From: SFLA01 sp045595785
GTDB lineage: Bacteria > Bacillota > Clostridia > Oscillospirales > CAG-382
Length of the DNA stretch: 45,139 bases
Direction of reading: 5' to 3'
NCBI GenBank assembly: GCA_045595785.1
Contig: JAZOBE010000010.1
Coordinates: forward strand, 1-45,139
Each line of letters opens with the position of its first letter. Positions within the stretch are counted from its first letter, which is position 1. The notes beneath the pieces were generated by a model that did no database searches, was not told where the DNA came from, and was given only the letters and a program-made list of their open reading frames with translations. This document shows positions 15,812 to 25,639 of this stretch, piece by piece. The position numbers were made by a program, and so were the translations under genes.

Positions 15812-15840
15812 TTGTAATTTAAGGGCTTTGGTGTTACAAT
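15812..15840 (+). promoter_or_regulatory. Promoter of the alpha/beta hydrolase gene
   Basis: TTGTAA (15812-15817), 17-base spacer, TACAAT (15835-15840). Its GGTGTTACAAT is identical, and in the same register, to the upstream XRE promoter. Confidence 0.65.
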
Positions 15841-15891
15841 CAAATCGTATTCAGTTATCAAAGATTCTTGCATTTACCTCGGAGGTATATT

Positions 15892-16842
15892 ATGCATTGG
15901 TTGTGGTGGGTATTAATTTCCGCAGTCATAATCGTTTTGTTAGTGCTTTTAACAGCACTCGTGTGCTTTCTCAAGGTGTTTTATTCCCCCACAAGAAAGC
16001 CGGTAGGCGAAGACGAGTTTCCCACGCCTGAGGGAAAGATATACGACCCTTTCAGAGAAGAAATGATAAACTGGATAAAAATGACCCGATGTATGCCTCA
16101 CGAGCGTGTAAGCATAACCTCATTTGACGGACTTACACTGCGCGGTAAATACTATGAATACGCTCCCGGCGCACCGCTGGAGCTTCAGTTCCACGGCTAC
16201 AGAGGCAGTGCAGAGCGTGATATGAGTGGCGGTGTCGAGCGGTGCTTCGCGCTTGGCAGAAGCGTTATCATTATCGACCAGCGCGGAAGCGGTGAAAGCG
16301 ACGGACACGTTATCTCTTTCGGCATAAACGAGCGGCGAGACTGCCTTAAATGGGTGGACTACGCTGTAGAACGTTTCGGAAAAGACGTTAGAATAATACT
16401 TACGGGAATTTCCATGGGCGGTTCCACTGTTGTTATGGCGTCCGGCGAAAAGCTTCCCGATAACGTGATATGCGTTCTTTCGGATTGCTGCTTCAGCTCT
16501 GCAAAAGAGATACTTATGAAGGTAATAGCCGAAACAAAGCTTCCCGCAAAGCTATTATATCCTTTTGTGAGGCTTGGCGCCCGTATATACGGCGGCTTTG
16601 ATCTGGAGGAGACCTCTCCCGTAGAGGCGGTCAAAAACTGCAAGGTGCCCCTTATAATGTTCCACGGCGATGCAGATGATTTTGTTCCCTGCGAGATGAG
16701 CGAAAAGGTATACGCCGCCTGCCCTCATAAAAACAAGCGCCTGGTAAAAATTCACGGTGCAGGCCACGGACTTGCGTTTCCCGTTGATAAGGAGCTATAT
16801 CTCCGCTCTATGCGAGAAACTATAATAGAATGGAATTTATAA
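15892..16842 (+). CDS. Membrane-anchored alpha/beta hydrolase
   Basis: About 316 residues with an N-terminal hydrophobic anchor (residues about 4-30, WWVLISAVIIVLLVLLTALV) and a serine-hydrolase fold. The nucleophile Ser is in GISMGGST (GxSxG), the acid in FHGDADDFVP and the catalytic His in GAGHGLAF. The oxyanion strand is FHGYRGSAE. The substrate, an ester or lipid, is unknown; similar proteins are annotated as esterases of the YqkD type. The ATG at 15892 has GGAGG six bases upstream; an ATG eight codons earlier lacks one. A terminator follows. Confidence 0.88.
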   Translation: MHWLWWVLISAVIIVLLVLLTALVCFLKVFYSPTRKPVGEDEFPTPEGKIYDPFREEMINWIKMTRCMPHERVSITSFDGLTLRGKYYEYAPGAPLELQFHGYRGSAERDMSGGVERCFALGRSVIIIDQRGSGESDGHVISFGINERRDCLKWVDYAVERFGKDVRIILTGISMGGSTVVMASGEKLPDNVICVLSDCCFSSAKEILMKVIAETKLPAKLLYPFVRLGARIYGGFDLEETSPVEAVKNCKVPLIMFHGDADDFVPCEMSEKVYAACPHKNKRLVKIHGAGHGLAFPVDKELYLRSMRETIIEWNL

Positions 16843-16863
16843 AAATATCCAAAGAAAAAATCA

Positions 16864-16889
16864 AAGGCTGTGGACCAAACCACAGCCTT
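16864..16889. terminator. Bidirectional terminator between hydrolase and acyltransferase genes
   Basis: A perfect 10-base-pair stem (16864-16873 with 16880-16889) around ACCAAA lies between convergent genes, with A/T-rich flanks on each side (AAAAAATCA before, TAATTATTTATT after). Confidence 0.75.
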
Positions 16890-16902
16890 AATTATTTATT
16901 AT

Positions 16903-18165
16903 TTACTTGTTTTTGCGCACCTTTTCAAGATGCATCTGGTATATTGCCTCGGTGGCAAAACCCATTTTGGTAATAACGTTTTGCTTTTCGGGAAAGCAGT
17001 AAAAGGAATCATCCTCGGTGGAAATATCCACGCAATCAAAGGGCTTTACGTGGGGGAAATCATATTCAACGTGGAGACTGTTTATCTGCAGAGGCGTGCG
17101 CTGCACGGTATAATCCTCACCGCGGTAATGGCCCTTTATAACAAACCCGTTCTGAATATCATGGGTAAACTTTGCTTTACCCAGAGGGCGGAAGCGCCAG
17201 CAATGGGGGAGAGAATAAACGTCAACCTCGTCCTCAAAGTAATATTCTCCGCTTTCCACCTCTTTCTTAACCTGCTCTCTTTCCCATTCAAACCAATCGG
17301 GCACGTGGGAGAACTCGGTTTCTCCGTTTATGGCGGATAAGGTTCCGTCTTCATTAAGGTTCCAACGCTTTGAGCAGGCGGTGCAGAATATCTCGGTTCC
17401 CTTGCTGTCCATTTTGCTTTCCGCAAGGCAGTGTGGGCACTTGTAAAGTATTTTGTGCATTCCTTCTGCGCGGAATGGCTCGGTTATAAGAATACCGTTT
17501 TCCTTTTGGTATTTATAATCGTCGTAAACAAATGCCTTCTTAAGTTTTTCGTTTATTTCGTCAGCAGAAAGTGTTGCGGCTTCTTCTGCGGTTATTATCT
17601 GAGTAAAGGTTGTGTGAAGCGGCACCTTTCTCTTTTTTCGAAAATTCCAAAACGGTGCGTGCAGATGGTTTCCGTGATGAATAGCCACCACCACGGGAAC
17701 CTTTCTTCTGCGTATAAGCATTCCCAGGGAATCGGGCAGATAAGAAGTGGTTCCGCAGGGAGAATACCTTGCTTCCGGATACATGCAAAGAATATCGCCT
17801 CTGTCCAAAACCTTTGTAATGGATTTGAGCAAATGCATATCTGTGGTGAACTTACGGGTACATATCGCGCCTATCCATTCCATAAGCCAAGGACGCATAT
17901 AATATCCGTCTATATTAACCACGTTGTTTACTCTGCTCGGATACGTCGCCAGCGCCACCATCTCAAAATCCACAAATGCCATGTGGTTGCTTAACAGCAT
18001 ATACGGCGGCTTAAGAGAATCCATATTTATCTTTTCAATACTGTGCTTTTTGTTGGAAAGCATTATTTTGGATAACACCCATATAAGCCAGGTGAGGTAT
18101 ATAGGCTGTCGTATAGGATATTTCGCGGTTTTATAGTGTTTTTTGTTTTTGTAGTTTATACTCAC
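16903..18165 (-). CDS. PlsC-type lysophospholipid acyltransferase with zinc ribbon
   Basis: A 420-residue protein. Residues about 50-200 carry the acyltransferase domain: LLSNHMAFVDFEMVAL holds the NHxxxxD catalytic His-Asp pair, and YPEARYSPCG is the glycerol-phosphate-binding motif III. It would acylate lysophosphatidic acid or a related lipid at the membrane face. Unusually, residues about 265-300 form a zinc ribbon (CPHC, then CTAC), followed by a 120-residue unrecognised C-terminal domain. The total is nearly twice a plain PlsC. The start is a GTG (complement of 18163-18165) with GGAAAAG upstream. A promoter lies at 18195-18223. Confidence 0.85.
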   Translation of the reverse strand: MSINYKNKKHYKTAKYPIRQPIYLTWLIWVLSKIMLSNKKHSIEKINMDSLKPPYMLLSNHMAFVDFEMVALATYPSRVNNVVNIDGYYMRPWLMEWIGAICTRKFTTDMHLLKSITKVLDRGDILCMYPEARYSPCGTTSYLPDSLGMLIRRRKVPVVVAIHHGNHLHAPFWNFRKKRKVPLHTTFTQIITAEEAATLSADEINEKLKKAFVYDDYKYQKENGILITEPFRAEGMHKILYKCPHCLAESKMDSKGTEIFCTACSKRWNLNEDGTLSAINGETEFSHVPDWFEWEREQVKKEVESGEYYFEDEVDVYSLPHCWRFRPLGKAKFTHDIQNGFVIKGHYRGEDYTVQRTPLQINSLHVEYDFPHVKPFDCVDISTEDDSFYCFPEKQNVITKMGFATEAIYQMHLEKVRKNK

Positions 18166-18194
18166 TAACTCTTTTCCTTTTTGTTATTTTTCTT

Positions 18195-18223
18195 ATTGTA
18201 CTATTAAATTCAAGAAAATACAA
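18195..18223 (-). promoter_or_regulatory. Promoter of the acyltransferase gene
   Basis: Minus strand: TTGTAT (18218-18223), 17-base spacer, TACAAT (18195-18200), 29 bases before the GTG start. Confidence 0.6.
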
Positions 18224-18289
18224 GTAAATTCAATAAAACGGTTCTTAAATCTCCGTATAAAGAATATATATTAAACGGAGGGATATATA

Positions 18290-19366
18290 ATGTTAAGGAT
18301 AAGAAGAGCACAAAAGGAAAAAATATTCCGTATCGGTATATCTGTGCTGTGCGTTACAGCGTTTATGCTGGCTGTGTTTACAGTTCCTGCAGTAGCGCGC
18401 GCACTTCCTGATACGGTGTGTGGATTTATCGCTGCCGGTGTTATGAAGACCGAATATGCGGCAATTATGAAAAGCTTTACATCACGTTATGTCATTCCCG
18501 AAAGCTACGTTGAGTGTGTGCCGGTATCACTTTCAGCAGTTCCGGGTTATGATTACGAGGAGGAGACTCCGCCCGCTATACCCGACGGCGTTGAAACCGT
18601 CATTGAAAAAGACCTTTGCGGATACGTAGAAGTACCGTGCCTGCTTTTAAGTAATTGGACAAACTACGACGTAGATATACAAGGGCTTGACCTTTCGGTC
18701 CTACCCTTTGATTTTCCGCAGGATGATGTTCTTCCCGCAGTGCTGATAATCCACACTCACGGAACCGAATCATATCTGCCCGATGGAATAAACTACTATA
18801 CTCCGGATACAACGTTTCGCAGTAAGGATATAAACGAAAACGTGGTTTCAGTAGGAAAGGTAATTGCAGATGCTCTCAACTCGGCTGGTATATTCACCAT
18901 TCACGATACTACAATGTACGATGCGGAAAGCTATACTTCGGCATATACAAACTCCCGTAACGCCGCAAAGGAATGGCTTAAGAAATATCCGTCTATCAAG
19001 TGTATTATCGACGTCCATCGCGACGCCATCGTTGATGCCGACGGAAACAACATAAAGCCTGTGATTAGGGTAAACGATACCCCCTCCGCACAGCTTATGC
19101 TGGTGGTAGGAACAGACGATGCCGGCGCAAACCATCCGTGTTGGAAAACCAATCTCACTTTTGCCGCATTGCTTCAGGAAAAAGCAAATACGGAATACAA
19201 AGGACTTATGCGCCCTATAAACCTCCGTAAAGCAAGTTTTAACCAGCAGCTCGCCTCGGGATCTTTTTTGCTTGAAGTCGGCTCCTGCGCCAACACGATA
19301 ACAGAAGCCCGCGCTGCCGCGCAACTCTTCGCTCAAATATTCATAAGCGCATATAACAGTAAATAA
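18290..19366 (+). CDS. spoIIP: Stage II sporulation protein P (amidase/endopeptidase)
   Basis: Septal peptidoglycan hydrolase acting with SpoIID and SpoIIM during engulfment. The 358-residue protein has an N-terminal membrane anchor (about 13-35) and a 110-residue linker. The SpoIIP amidase domain then begins at VLIIHTHGTESY, with the zinc His and Glu. Further motifs are IIDVHRDA (second zinc His), FNQQLASGSFLLEVGS and the terminal helix. GGAGGG lies before the ATG. It stands alone: neither gpr nor spoIID/M is adjacent. I found no convincing sigma-E promoter in the 124-base upstream gap. Confidence 0.92.
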   Translation: MLRIRRAQKEKIFRIGISVLCVTAFMLAVFTVPAVARALPDTVCGFIAAGVMKTEYAAIMKSFTSRYVIPESYVECVPVSLSAVPGYDYEEETPPAIPDGVETVIEKDLCGYVEVPCLLLSNWTNYDVDIQGLDLSVLPFDFPQDDVLPAVLIIHTHGTESYLPDGINYYTPDTTFRSKDINENVVSVGKVIADALNSAGIFTIHDTTMYDAESYTSAYTNSRNAAKEWLKKYPSIKCIIDVHRDAIVDADGNNIKPVIRVNDTPSAQLMLVVGTDDAGANHPCWKTNLTFAALLQEKANTEYKGLMRPINLRKASFNQQLASGSFLLEVGSCANTITEARAAAQLFAQIFISAYNSK

Positions 19367-19370
19367 AATA

Positions 19371-19403
19371 TCTCCCCGTATCATATACGGGGAGAATTTT
19401 ATT
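19371..19403. terminator. Bidirectional terminator between spoIIP and pbp1A
   Basis: A perfect 11-base-pair stem (19371-19381 with 19385-19395) has a 3-base CAT loop, followed on plus by ATTTTATT and on minus by TATTTTATTT. It ends both convergent units, including the murB-whiA-dnaE-pbp operon. Confidence 0.88.
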
Positions 19404-19416
19404 TATATGGGTTTTA

Positions 19417-22191
19417 TTACCAATCCCACCAAGGCGTTTCCTCAGAGGTGTCATCCGAAGTTTCAGGATCGGAAGGCGTTTCCGGATCCTCAGGGTCTTC
19501 AGGGTTTTCAGGGTCAGCAAAGAACAAATGCTCAAGACAAATTCGGTTATAGGGGAGATCGACTCCGCTGGTGCCGAATTGATATCTTAGCTCGATCTCT
19601 TCTTCCTCGTCGAAATAGGTTCCTGCCAGATTGTCATAGAAGGGAACCGACGGATCGGTGGGGAAGATGTAATCCAGAGGAAGCTCTCTGTAAGTGTACT
19701 GTGCGTCCACTACCTTTACCTGCTTAAGGAATATTCTGGTAGGAACGTGGCGGAAGCCCAGAGTTGTGGTGCTGTCACATTTGAAACCGGGCAGACATAT
19801 AGCCCTTGTTTCAGTATCCCAGTTTACCGCAATATGGGTAGGACAGTCGTTGGAAGGAAGCGTATCGAGTGTAAAGTAACCTGTATCGATACAGCTTGAT
19901 TTTCCGTCAAGAACAAAACCAATATCGTTCTTGCAGGCATCGGTAACCAATTCACCGGACAGCGTACAGAATTCTGCTGTCAGAACGCTGGCAGGACGGT
20001 CAAACTCAAGCTGATACTCGATTTGATTTTCGTCCATATGAGCGTAAACCTTTTCAAAGGTATAGTTCCAAAGCATTGCCGCAGGGTTCTGAGTGTTTGT
20101 GGTTATGGTTTTGTTGTTGTCATAACCGTACCAACAGCATGCAACGTAATCGGGAGTGTATCCTGCAAAATAGTAATCACGCTTTGAGGTGGTGGTACCG
20201 GTCTTGCCGCATATCTCAAGTCCGGGAACCGTATTTTTAAGGGTTATTGCTCGGTAACCGGTACCGCCGGATTCGTGAATAGTGCTCTTTAACAGACGTC
20301 CCATAATATACGCGGTTTCTTCGCTGTATATCATTTCCTGGTTAATATTCTTTTCAAGTATAACTTCGTCGTTAATATTAAGAACCTTGGTATAAAGTCT
20401 TGCTTCTGACCAAACGCCTTCATTTGCCAAAGCGGAATATGCCTGAGTCATTTCCATAACAGTAACGCCGTATGTGAATCCGCCCAGTGCAAGAGGAGCT
20501 TCGGCTTTATCAGAATCTTCAATGGTGGTAAAGCCCAGATCCTTGGTAAGGTGATCATATACGTTATCAATACCCAACTGTGTAAGCGTTGCTACAGCCG
20601 TGGTATTTTTGGATTTCATTACGGCATATTTGAAAGACACCAGACCGTCATAACGAAGCTCAGCGTTGCTGGGCCAATATTTATCGTTGACGATCATCTG
20701 CGGTACGTCATCAATACAGCTGCCGTAGGTGTATAAGCCTTCCTCAATGGCAAGTGTATATACCGACAGCGGCTTTATGGACGAACCGGGCTGACGTTTA
20801 CTCATGGTTGCACGGTTAAGTCCTCTGGATTCTTTCTTTTCACCTCTGCCGCCCACCAACGCAAGCACGTCGCCGGTTTCGGGATCCATAAGAACCATTG
20901 CACCCTGCGCCTTAACGCCGCTTGCCTCTGGCCAATACTTATCGTTTTCGAATACCTCTTCCATACTTGCCTGAAGCGCAGGGTCCATACAGACATATAT
21001 CTTAAGGCCGCCGGAGAATATCAGGTTGGAGGCGGTGCTTCTGTCATACCCGTATTCTTCACCAAGATCATTGATAACCTCTTCGATAACCGCATCAATG
21101 TAATAGTTGTGTATAGTTGAGGTGTTATCAACACCGCTACCTGAATACAACTCAAGCGGCGCATCGTACGCTTCGTCAAATTGTTCTTGGGTTATCTTTT
21201 TCTGCTTAAGCATTTCACGCAGAACAAGATTTCTTCTTTCAAGATTGTTCTGGGGGTTAAGAATAGGATCATAAAAGATGGGAGATTTACCTATCGCTGC
21301 AATAGCGGCACACTCTACAAGAGTGAGATCCTTAAGTTCCTTGTTGAAATAGGTCTCTGCTGCCGCGCAAACGCCGTTGGTGTTTTGGGACAAATATATG
21401 GTGTTGAGATACATTTCCAATATCTCATACTTCGAATATTTGCTTTCAACATCCAGCGCTCGGAATATCTCCTGCACCTTACGCTGAATCGTTGCCTCGT
21501 TTTCGCCCGAAACGTTCTTTATAAGCTGCTGCGTTATCGTACTTCCTCCGCCGTAATTGGAACTGGTGGGAATAAAGAAGTTGAATATCGCCGAGAACGT
21601 ACGCTTTGCATCTACGCCTTTGTGAGAGATATAGCGCTGGTCCTCAATGGAAATGTATGCATCAATAAGCGTTTGGGGAATAGAATCGTAATTTACCCAC
21701 AGGCGGTTTTCGCTACCGTGGAGACGGTCGTTCTCCAGCTCATGCTCATTTCCTTCGTCGTCTACCCAATAAATTTGTGTAACCTGCTCGGAGGTGAATT
21801 TAAGATTATCCAATCCCGAATACTCCAGGTCAACAAAGTTACGGATATATATAACGAAGGCGCACGCTACGGCAATTCCCGTTACCGCGCCGATAAGCAT
21901 AACGGTAAGCAGAATATTAAGCGTGTAAGATATCGCCTTATTCAAAATAAAGCCAGCCACACGGAAAGGGTACCACTTGGCGTTTTTGTTAATATCGTCA
22001 AGTGTTTTCTTTTTCTTCGGCATCCGCTTCTTTCCCGCGGGATTATCCGCCATCTTGCGCAGAGTCTGTGTGTCGGCATCGTCTATAATAATAGTTTTGC
22101 CGCTATCCTCAGGCGCAGACGCAGACGTATTAGTGAACTCCTTAAAGAGCTCATCTTCCTGCGGTGTGTTGTTCATGTTGTTTTCGTTCAT
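19417..22191 (-). CDS. Class A penicillin-binding protein (transglycosylase/transpeptidase)
   Basis: Bifunctional wall synthase of about 924 residues. A cytoplasmic N-terminus precedes one transmembrane helix (about 85-115). The GT51 glycosyltransferase domain has EDQRYISHKG, GGGSTITQQL and RKVQEIFRALDVE. The penicillin-binding domain has GSSIKPL (nucleophile Ser in SxxK), SKN and CGKTGTT (KTG box). The tail is rich in Pro, Glu and Asp repeats and ends in PWWDW. In the GT motif, Phe of the usual EDxxFxxHxG is Tyr. I chose the ATG at 22191, with AAAGG seven bases upstream; a GTG at 22200 overlaps the dnaE stop but sits too close to that site. Confidence 0.93.
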   Translation of the reverse strand: MNENNMNNTPQEDELFKEFTNTSASAPEDSGKTIIIDDADTQTLRKMADNPAGKKRMPKKKKTLDDINKNAKWYPFRVAGFILNKAISYTLNILLTVMLIGAVTGIAVACAFVIYIRNFVDLEYSGLDNLKFTSEQVTQIYWVDDEGNEHELENDRLHGSENRLWVNYDSIPQTLIDAYISIEDQRYISHKGVDAKRTFSAIFNFFIPTSSNYGGGSTITQQLIKNVSGENEATIQRKVQEIFRALDVESKYSKYEILEMYLNTIYLSQNTNGVCAAAETYFNKELKDLTLVECAAIAAIGKSPIFYDPILNPQNNLERRNLVLREMLKQKKITQEQFDEAYDAPLELYSGSGVDNTSTIHNYYIDAVIEEVINDLGEEYGYDRSTASNLIFSGGLKIYVCMDPALQASMEEVFENDKYWPEASGVKAQGAMVLMDPETGDVLALVGGRGEKKESRGLNRATMSKRQPGSSIKPLSVYTLAIEEGLYTYGSCIDDVPQMIVNDKYWPSNAELRYDGLVSFKYAVMKSKNTTAVATLTQLGIDNVYDHLTKDLGFTTIEDSDKAEAPLALGGFTYGVTVMEMTQAYSALANEGVWSEARLYTKVLNINDEVILEKNINQEMIYSEETAYIMGRLLKSTIHESGGTGYRAITLKNTVPGLEICGKTGTTTSKRDYYFAGYTPDYVACCWYGYDNNKTITTNTQNPAAMLWNYTFEKVYAHMDENQIEYQLEFDRPASVLTAEFCTLSGELVTDACKNDIGFVLDGKSSCIDTGYFTLDTLPSNDCPTHIAVNWDTETRAICLPGFKCDSTTTLGFRHVPTRIFLKQVKVVDAQYTYRELPLDYIFPTDPSVPFYDNLAGTYFDEEEEIELRYQFGTSGVDLPYNRICLEHLFFADPENPEDPEDPETPSDPETSDDTSEETPWWDW

Positions 22192-22196
22192 TTGGT

Positions 22197-25100
22197 TCAC
22201 CTTTTGTTCTTTTTGGCTACGTTACCGTTTCCAAGCAAGTCCTCAAGCCTTTTTATAAGCTCATCTGTTATCTGGCAACGGGTGTCTTTAAGCTTCAACA
22301 GCTTGCCGTCTTTTTCATAATACAGAATAACTTCGCTTTCTCCGCGGTGCTTTTTAACCTCTGCAACCGCTTTGTCAGCGTTGTTTTTGTTGGTATCGTT
22401 TATGCGCAGATAAAGATCGGGCGCATCGGAATTCTTTTGCACAATACTGCAGGTACGGAGCAAAATCTGAGTTATATCCTTTCCGTCCTCTTCCTCTGCC
22501 TCTCGGTATTCCGCTTCTCCCGTAAACTCAAGTATGCTTCCTTCTTTAAGAATGGCGGCATACTTTTCGTAGACCTTGGGAAATACGATAATCTCAAGAC
22601 TTCCGTCTGTATCTTCTACCTGCAAAAACGCCATTTCGGTGTTATTTTTGGTAGTTTTTTTGCGTTTTTTCATTATAATTGCCACCACCGTCACAGCAGA
22701 TTTGTTAGGTAAATCGCCGTTTTTCAGCTTTTCGGTAAGTGACATTGTGCTTATTGCGCCCAAACGTTTAATTGCCGATGAATACGATTTCAGCGGATGA
22801 CCGGAAAAATACATTCCGCACAGCTCTCTTTCAAAAGACAGTTTTTCCGTTTCCGAGTATTCGTTTATGTTGGGCAGTGTAAGCTTTATAGTTTCTTCCT
22901 TTTCACCCTCTGCTTCAAACAGACCTATCTGTCCATAGCAGTTTTTGCTTTTCATAGCTGACAGCTGGTCAAGGGCGGTATCCAGAGATGCTACAAGTCT
23001 GCTTCTGTAATGTCCGAACCAATCAAGAGCACCGCACTTAATAAGGCTTTCAAACATACGCATATTTCCAAATGGCTGTACTCTCTGTAAGAAGTCTTCT
23101 GCAGAACAGAACGCTCCGTTAACCTCACGCTCGGTCATTATTTGCTTTGCAAATCCGTATCCAACGTTTTTTATGGCGGCGAGTCCATACCTTATGTTTC
23201 CTTTTGAAATGGAGAAAACGGTAGTACTCTCGTTTACATCGGGACTCAATACATCAATGCCGTGGTTTCTGCAATCGTCTATATATTTCGTCATCGCTCC
23301 GTCGCCCATAACTGTGTTAAGCAGAGCACACATATACTCGCCGTAATAATGACATTTAAGATATGCAGTGCGATATGCTACGACTGCATAAGCGGCAGCG
23401 TGGCTTTTGTTAAAAGCATACTTGGCAAATTCGTTCATCTCATCGAATATTGCCTGAGCATCGGCAGGGGAGTAGCCGTTTTTCTCCGCGCCCTCAACAA
23501 AAATGCTTCGTTCCTTTTGCATAACGTCAGCCTTTTTCTTTGCCATGGCGCGGCGTATAATATCCGCTCTTCCGTATGTGTACCCCGCAACGGCGCGGCA
23601 GATCTGCATTACCTGCTCCTGATACAAAATACATCCGTTGGTATCGTTAAGAATACCGTCGGGTATAGGCAGGTGAGAAGCTGTTTTTCCCTCAGCGCGG
23701 TTTTGCAGGAAACGGGGGATGGAATCCATGGGTCCCGGTCTGTAAATTGAAATACAAGTAATGATGTCGCTGAAGGCGCGGGGCTTCATTCGCGTTATAA
23801 ACTGACGCATGCCCTCGCTTTCAAGTTGGAAAAGCCCGAGCGTATCTCCGCGAGACATCATTTCAAATGTGTCTTTGTCGTCAAACCTGATGTTTTCAAT
23901 TGAAAAATCGGGGTTCTTTTCTTTTATCAGCTTTTCTGCGCCGTCGATTACCGATAAGTAGCGCAGACCCAAAAAGTCTATTTTAAGCAGTCCCAGATCG
24001 GCAATTACGTCCATTGTAAACTGTGTAACAGGTACAGAACCGTTTACTGCAACGGGAACGTAATCGGATATAGGCTTTTCGGTTATTACAACGCCTGCCG
24101 CGTGGGTGGAAGCGTTTCTCGGTCTTCCCTCCAGCTTTTTCGCTGTGTCAAGCAGTTTTTTCACCTGCGGCTCTTTGTTATATCTTTCCCTGAGCTCCTT
24201 GCTTTTATCAAGAGCCTTTTCTACGGTGATATTGAATTCTCTGGGAATAAGAGAAGCAATACTGTCGGTATCGCTGTAAGACATACCCGTTGCACGTCCT
24301 ACGTCCCGCACTGCGGCACGGCAGGCAAGGGTACCGAAAGTAACTATCTGCGCAACGTGGTCCGCACCGTACTTTTCTGTAACGTATGCAATAACCTCGC
24401 CTCTGCGCTCATCACAAAAGTCTATGTCAAAATCCGGCATTGAAACTCTTTCCGGATTAAGAAATCTTTCAAACAGTAATCCGTTTGCAATAGGGTCAAG
24501 GTCGGTGATATACAGCAGGTAGGAAACCAGACTTCCCACCGCACTTCCTCTTCCGGGACCGACGGGAATACCCTTTGATTTTGCGTGATTTACGAAATCC
24601 CAAACTATCAGATAGTATTCGGTGAATCCCATACTGTCAATAGTTGATATCTCGTATTCAACTCTGTCTGTATATTCCTTTCCGCCGGGCATCTGACCGT
24701 CTGCAATACGCTTTTTATACCCCTTGCGGCAAAGAGAAAGCAAAAACTCTTTAGGTGTCTCACCGCTTGCAGGGCGGTAAGAGGGAAGCTGAGGTCTGTC
24801 AAACTCAATGGTTACGTTACATTGCTCAGCAATTCTTTGGGTGTTTTCGCAAGCCTCGGGAATATCCTTAAAAAGCGCTTCCATTTCCTCGGGGCTTTTG
24901 AGATAATATTCGTCGCTGGGGAGCTTGATCTGGCTTTCGCCAACCTTGGTTCCCGTTTGTATCGCCATAAGCAGCTCCTGCAAAGGCGCGTCCTCTTTGG
25001 TAAGATAATGAACATCGTTCGTGCAGACGACGGGAATCGAAAGCTGTCGTGAAATAGCAAGCAGACCGTGGTTTACCTTGTCCTGTTCGGGAGCGCCGTT

Positions 25101-25625
25101 GCGCTGTAATTCAAGATAAAATCCGTCGGTGAAAACAGACTTGAATTTTTCGGCGTATTCTGTTGCCTTGGAATACTCACCGTTTATTATATGCTTGGGA
25201 ATAACACCGCTTATACAACCTGAAAGCGCAATTATTCCCTCTGAATATTTGTTTAAGGTTTCAATATCGGTACGGGGCTTTTGGTAAAAACCTCTGGTAA
25301 ACGCCTCAGAGCAGATGCGCATAAGGTTCTTATATCCCAAATTATTTTTAGCCAACAATACCAGATGGCTTAAATTAGCGTCAATAGGGTACGTCCTGTC
25401 CTCCATGGTGCGGGGCGCAAGATATACCTCACAGCCGATAATAGGCTTTATTCCTTCCGCAAGGCAGGCGCGGTAAAACAGGGCGGCACCGTATAACACA
25501 CCGTGGTCGGTAATGGCAAGGGAGGTCATACCCAATTCCTTTGCACGCTTTGCCACCGCGTTTATACGGCATTCGCCGTCAAGAAGACTGTATTCTGTAT
25601 GAAGATGGAGATGGGTAAATCCCAT
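22197..25625 (-). CDS. dnaE: DNA polymerase III subunit alpha
   Basis: Replicative C-family polymerase of 1142 residues. The N-terminal PHP domain starts TDHG-style with HLHTEYSLLDG (residues about 6-16). The palm has PDFDIDFCDERR, whose aspartates coordinate catalytic metals, preceded by GPGRGSAVGSLVSYLL. The fingers include FNKSHAAAYAVVAYRTAYLK. The C-terminal part contains a helix-hairpin-helix segment and an OB-fold (VTVVAIIMKKRKKTTKNN-type strand). This is the DnaE1/DnaE type, not PolC. AAAGGAAG precedes the ATG, which lies 14 bases after whiA. Clustering with whiA matches many Clostridia. Confidence 0.96.
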   Translation of the reverse strand: MGFTHLHLHTEYSLLDGECRINAVAKRAKELGMTSLAITDHGVLYGAALFYRACLAEGIKPIIGCEVYLAPRTMEDRTYPIDANLSHLVLLAKNNLGYKNLMRICSEAFTRGFYQKPRTDIETLNKYSEGIIALSGCISGVIPKHIINGEYSKATEYAEKFKSVFTDGFYLELQRNGAPEQDKVNHGLLAISRQLSIPVVCTNDVHYLTKEDAPLQELLMAIQTGTKVGESQIKLPSDEYYLKSPEEMEALFKDIPEACENTQRIAEQCNVTIEFDRPQLPSYRPASGETPKEFLLSLCRKGYKKRIADGQMPGGKEYTDRVEYEISTIDSMGFTEYYLIVWDFVNHAKSKGIPVGPGRGSAVGSLVSYLLYITDLDPIANGLLFERFLNPERVSMPDFDIDFCDERRGEVIAYVTEKYGADHVAQIVTFGTLACRAAVRDVGRATGMSYSDTDSIASLIPREFNITVEKALDKSKELRERYNKEPQVKKLLDTAKKLEGRPRNASTHAAGVVITEKPISDYVPVAVNGSVPVTQFTMDVIADLGLLKIDFLGLRYLSVIDGAEKLIKEKNPDFSIENIRFDDKDTFEMMSRGDTLGLFQLESEGMRQFITRMKPRAFSDIITCISIYRPGPMDSIPRFLQNRAEGKTASHLPIPDGILNDTNGCILYQEQVMQICRAVAGYTYGRADIIRRAMAKKKADVMQKERSIFVEGAEKNGYSPADAQAIFDEMNEFAKYAFNKSHAAAYAVVAYRTAYLKCHYYGEYMCALLNTVMGDGAMTKYIDDCRNHGIDVLSPDVNESTTVFSISKGNIRYGLAAIKNVGYGFAKQIMTEREVNGAFCSAEDFLQRVQPFGNMRMFESLIKCGALDWFGHYRSRLVASLDTALDQLSAMKSKNCYGQIGLFEAEGEKEETIKLTLPNINEYSETEKLSFERELCGMYFSGHPLKSYSSAIKRLGAISTMSLTEKLKNGDLPNKSAVTVVAIIMKKRKKTTKNNTEMAFLQVEDTDGSLEIIVFPKVYEKYAAILKEGSILEFTGEAEYREAEEEDGKDITQILLRTCSIVQKNSDAPDLYLRINDTNKNNADKAVAEVKKHRGESEVILYYEKDGKLLKLKDTRCQITDELIKRLEDLLGNGNVAKKNKR

Positions 25626-25639
25626 AACTTTACTTCCTT

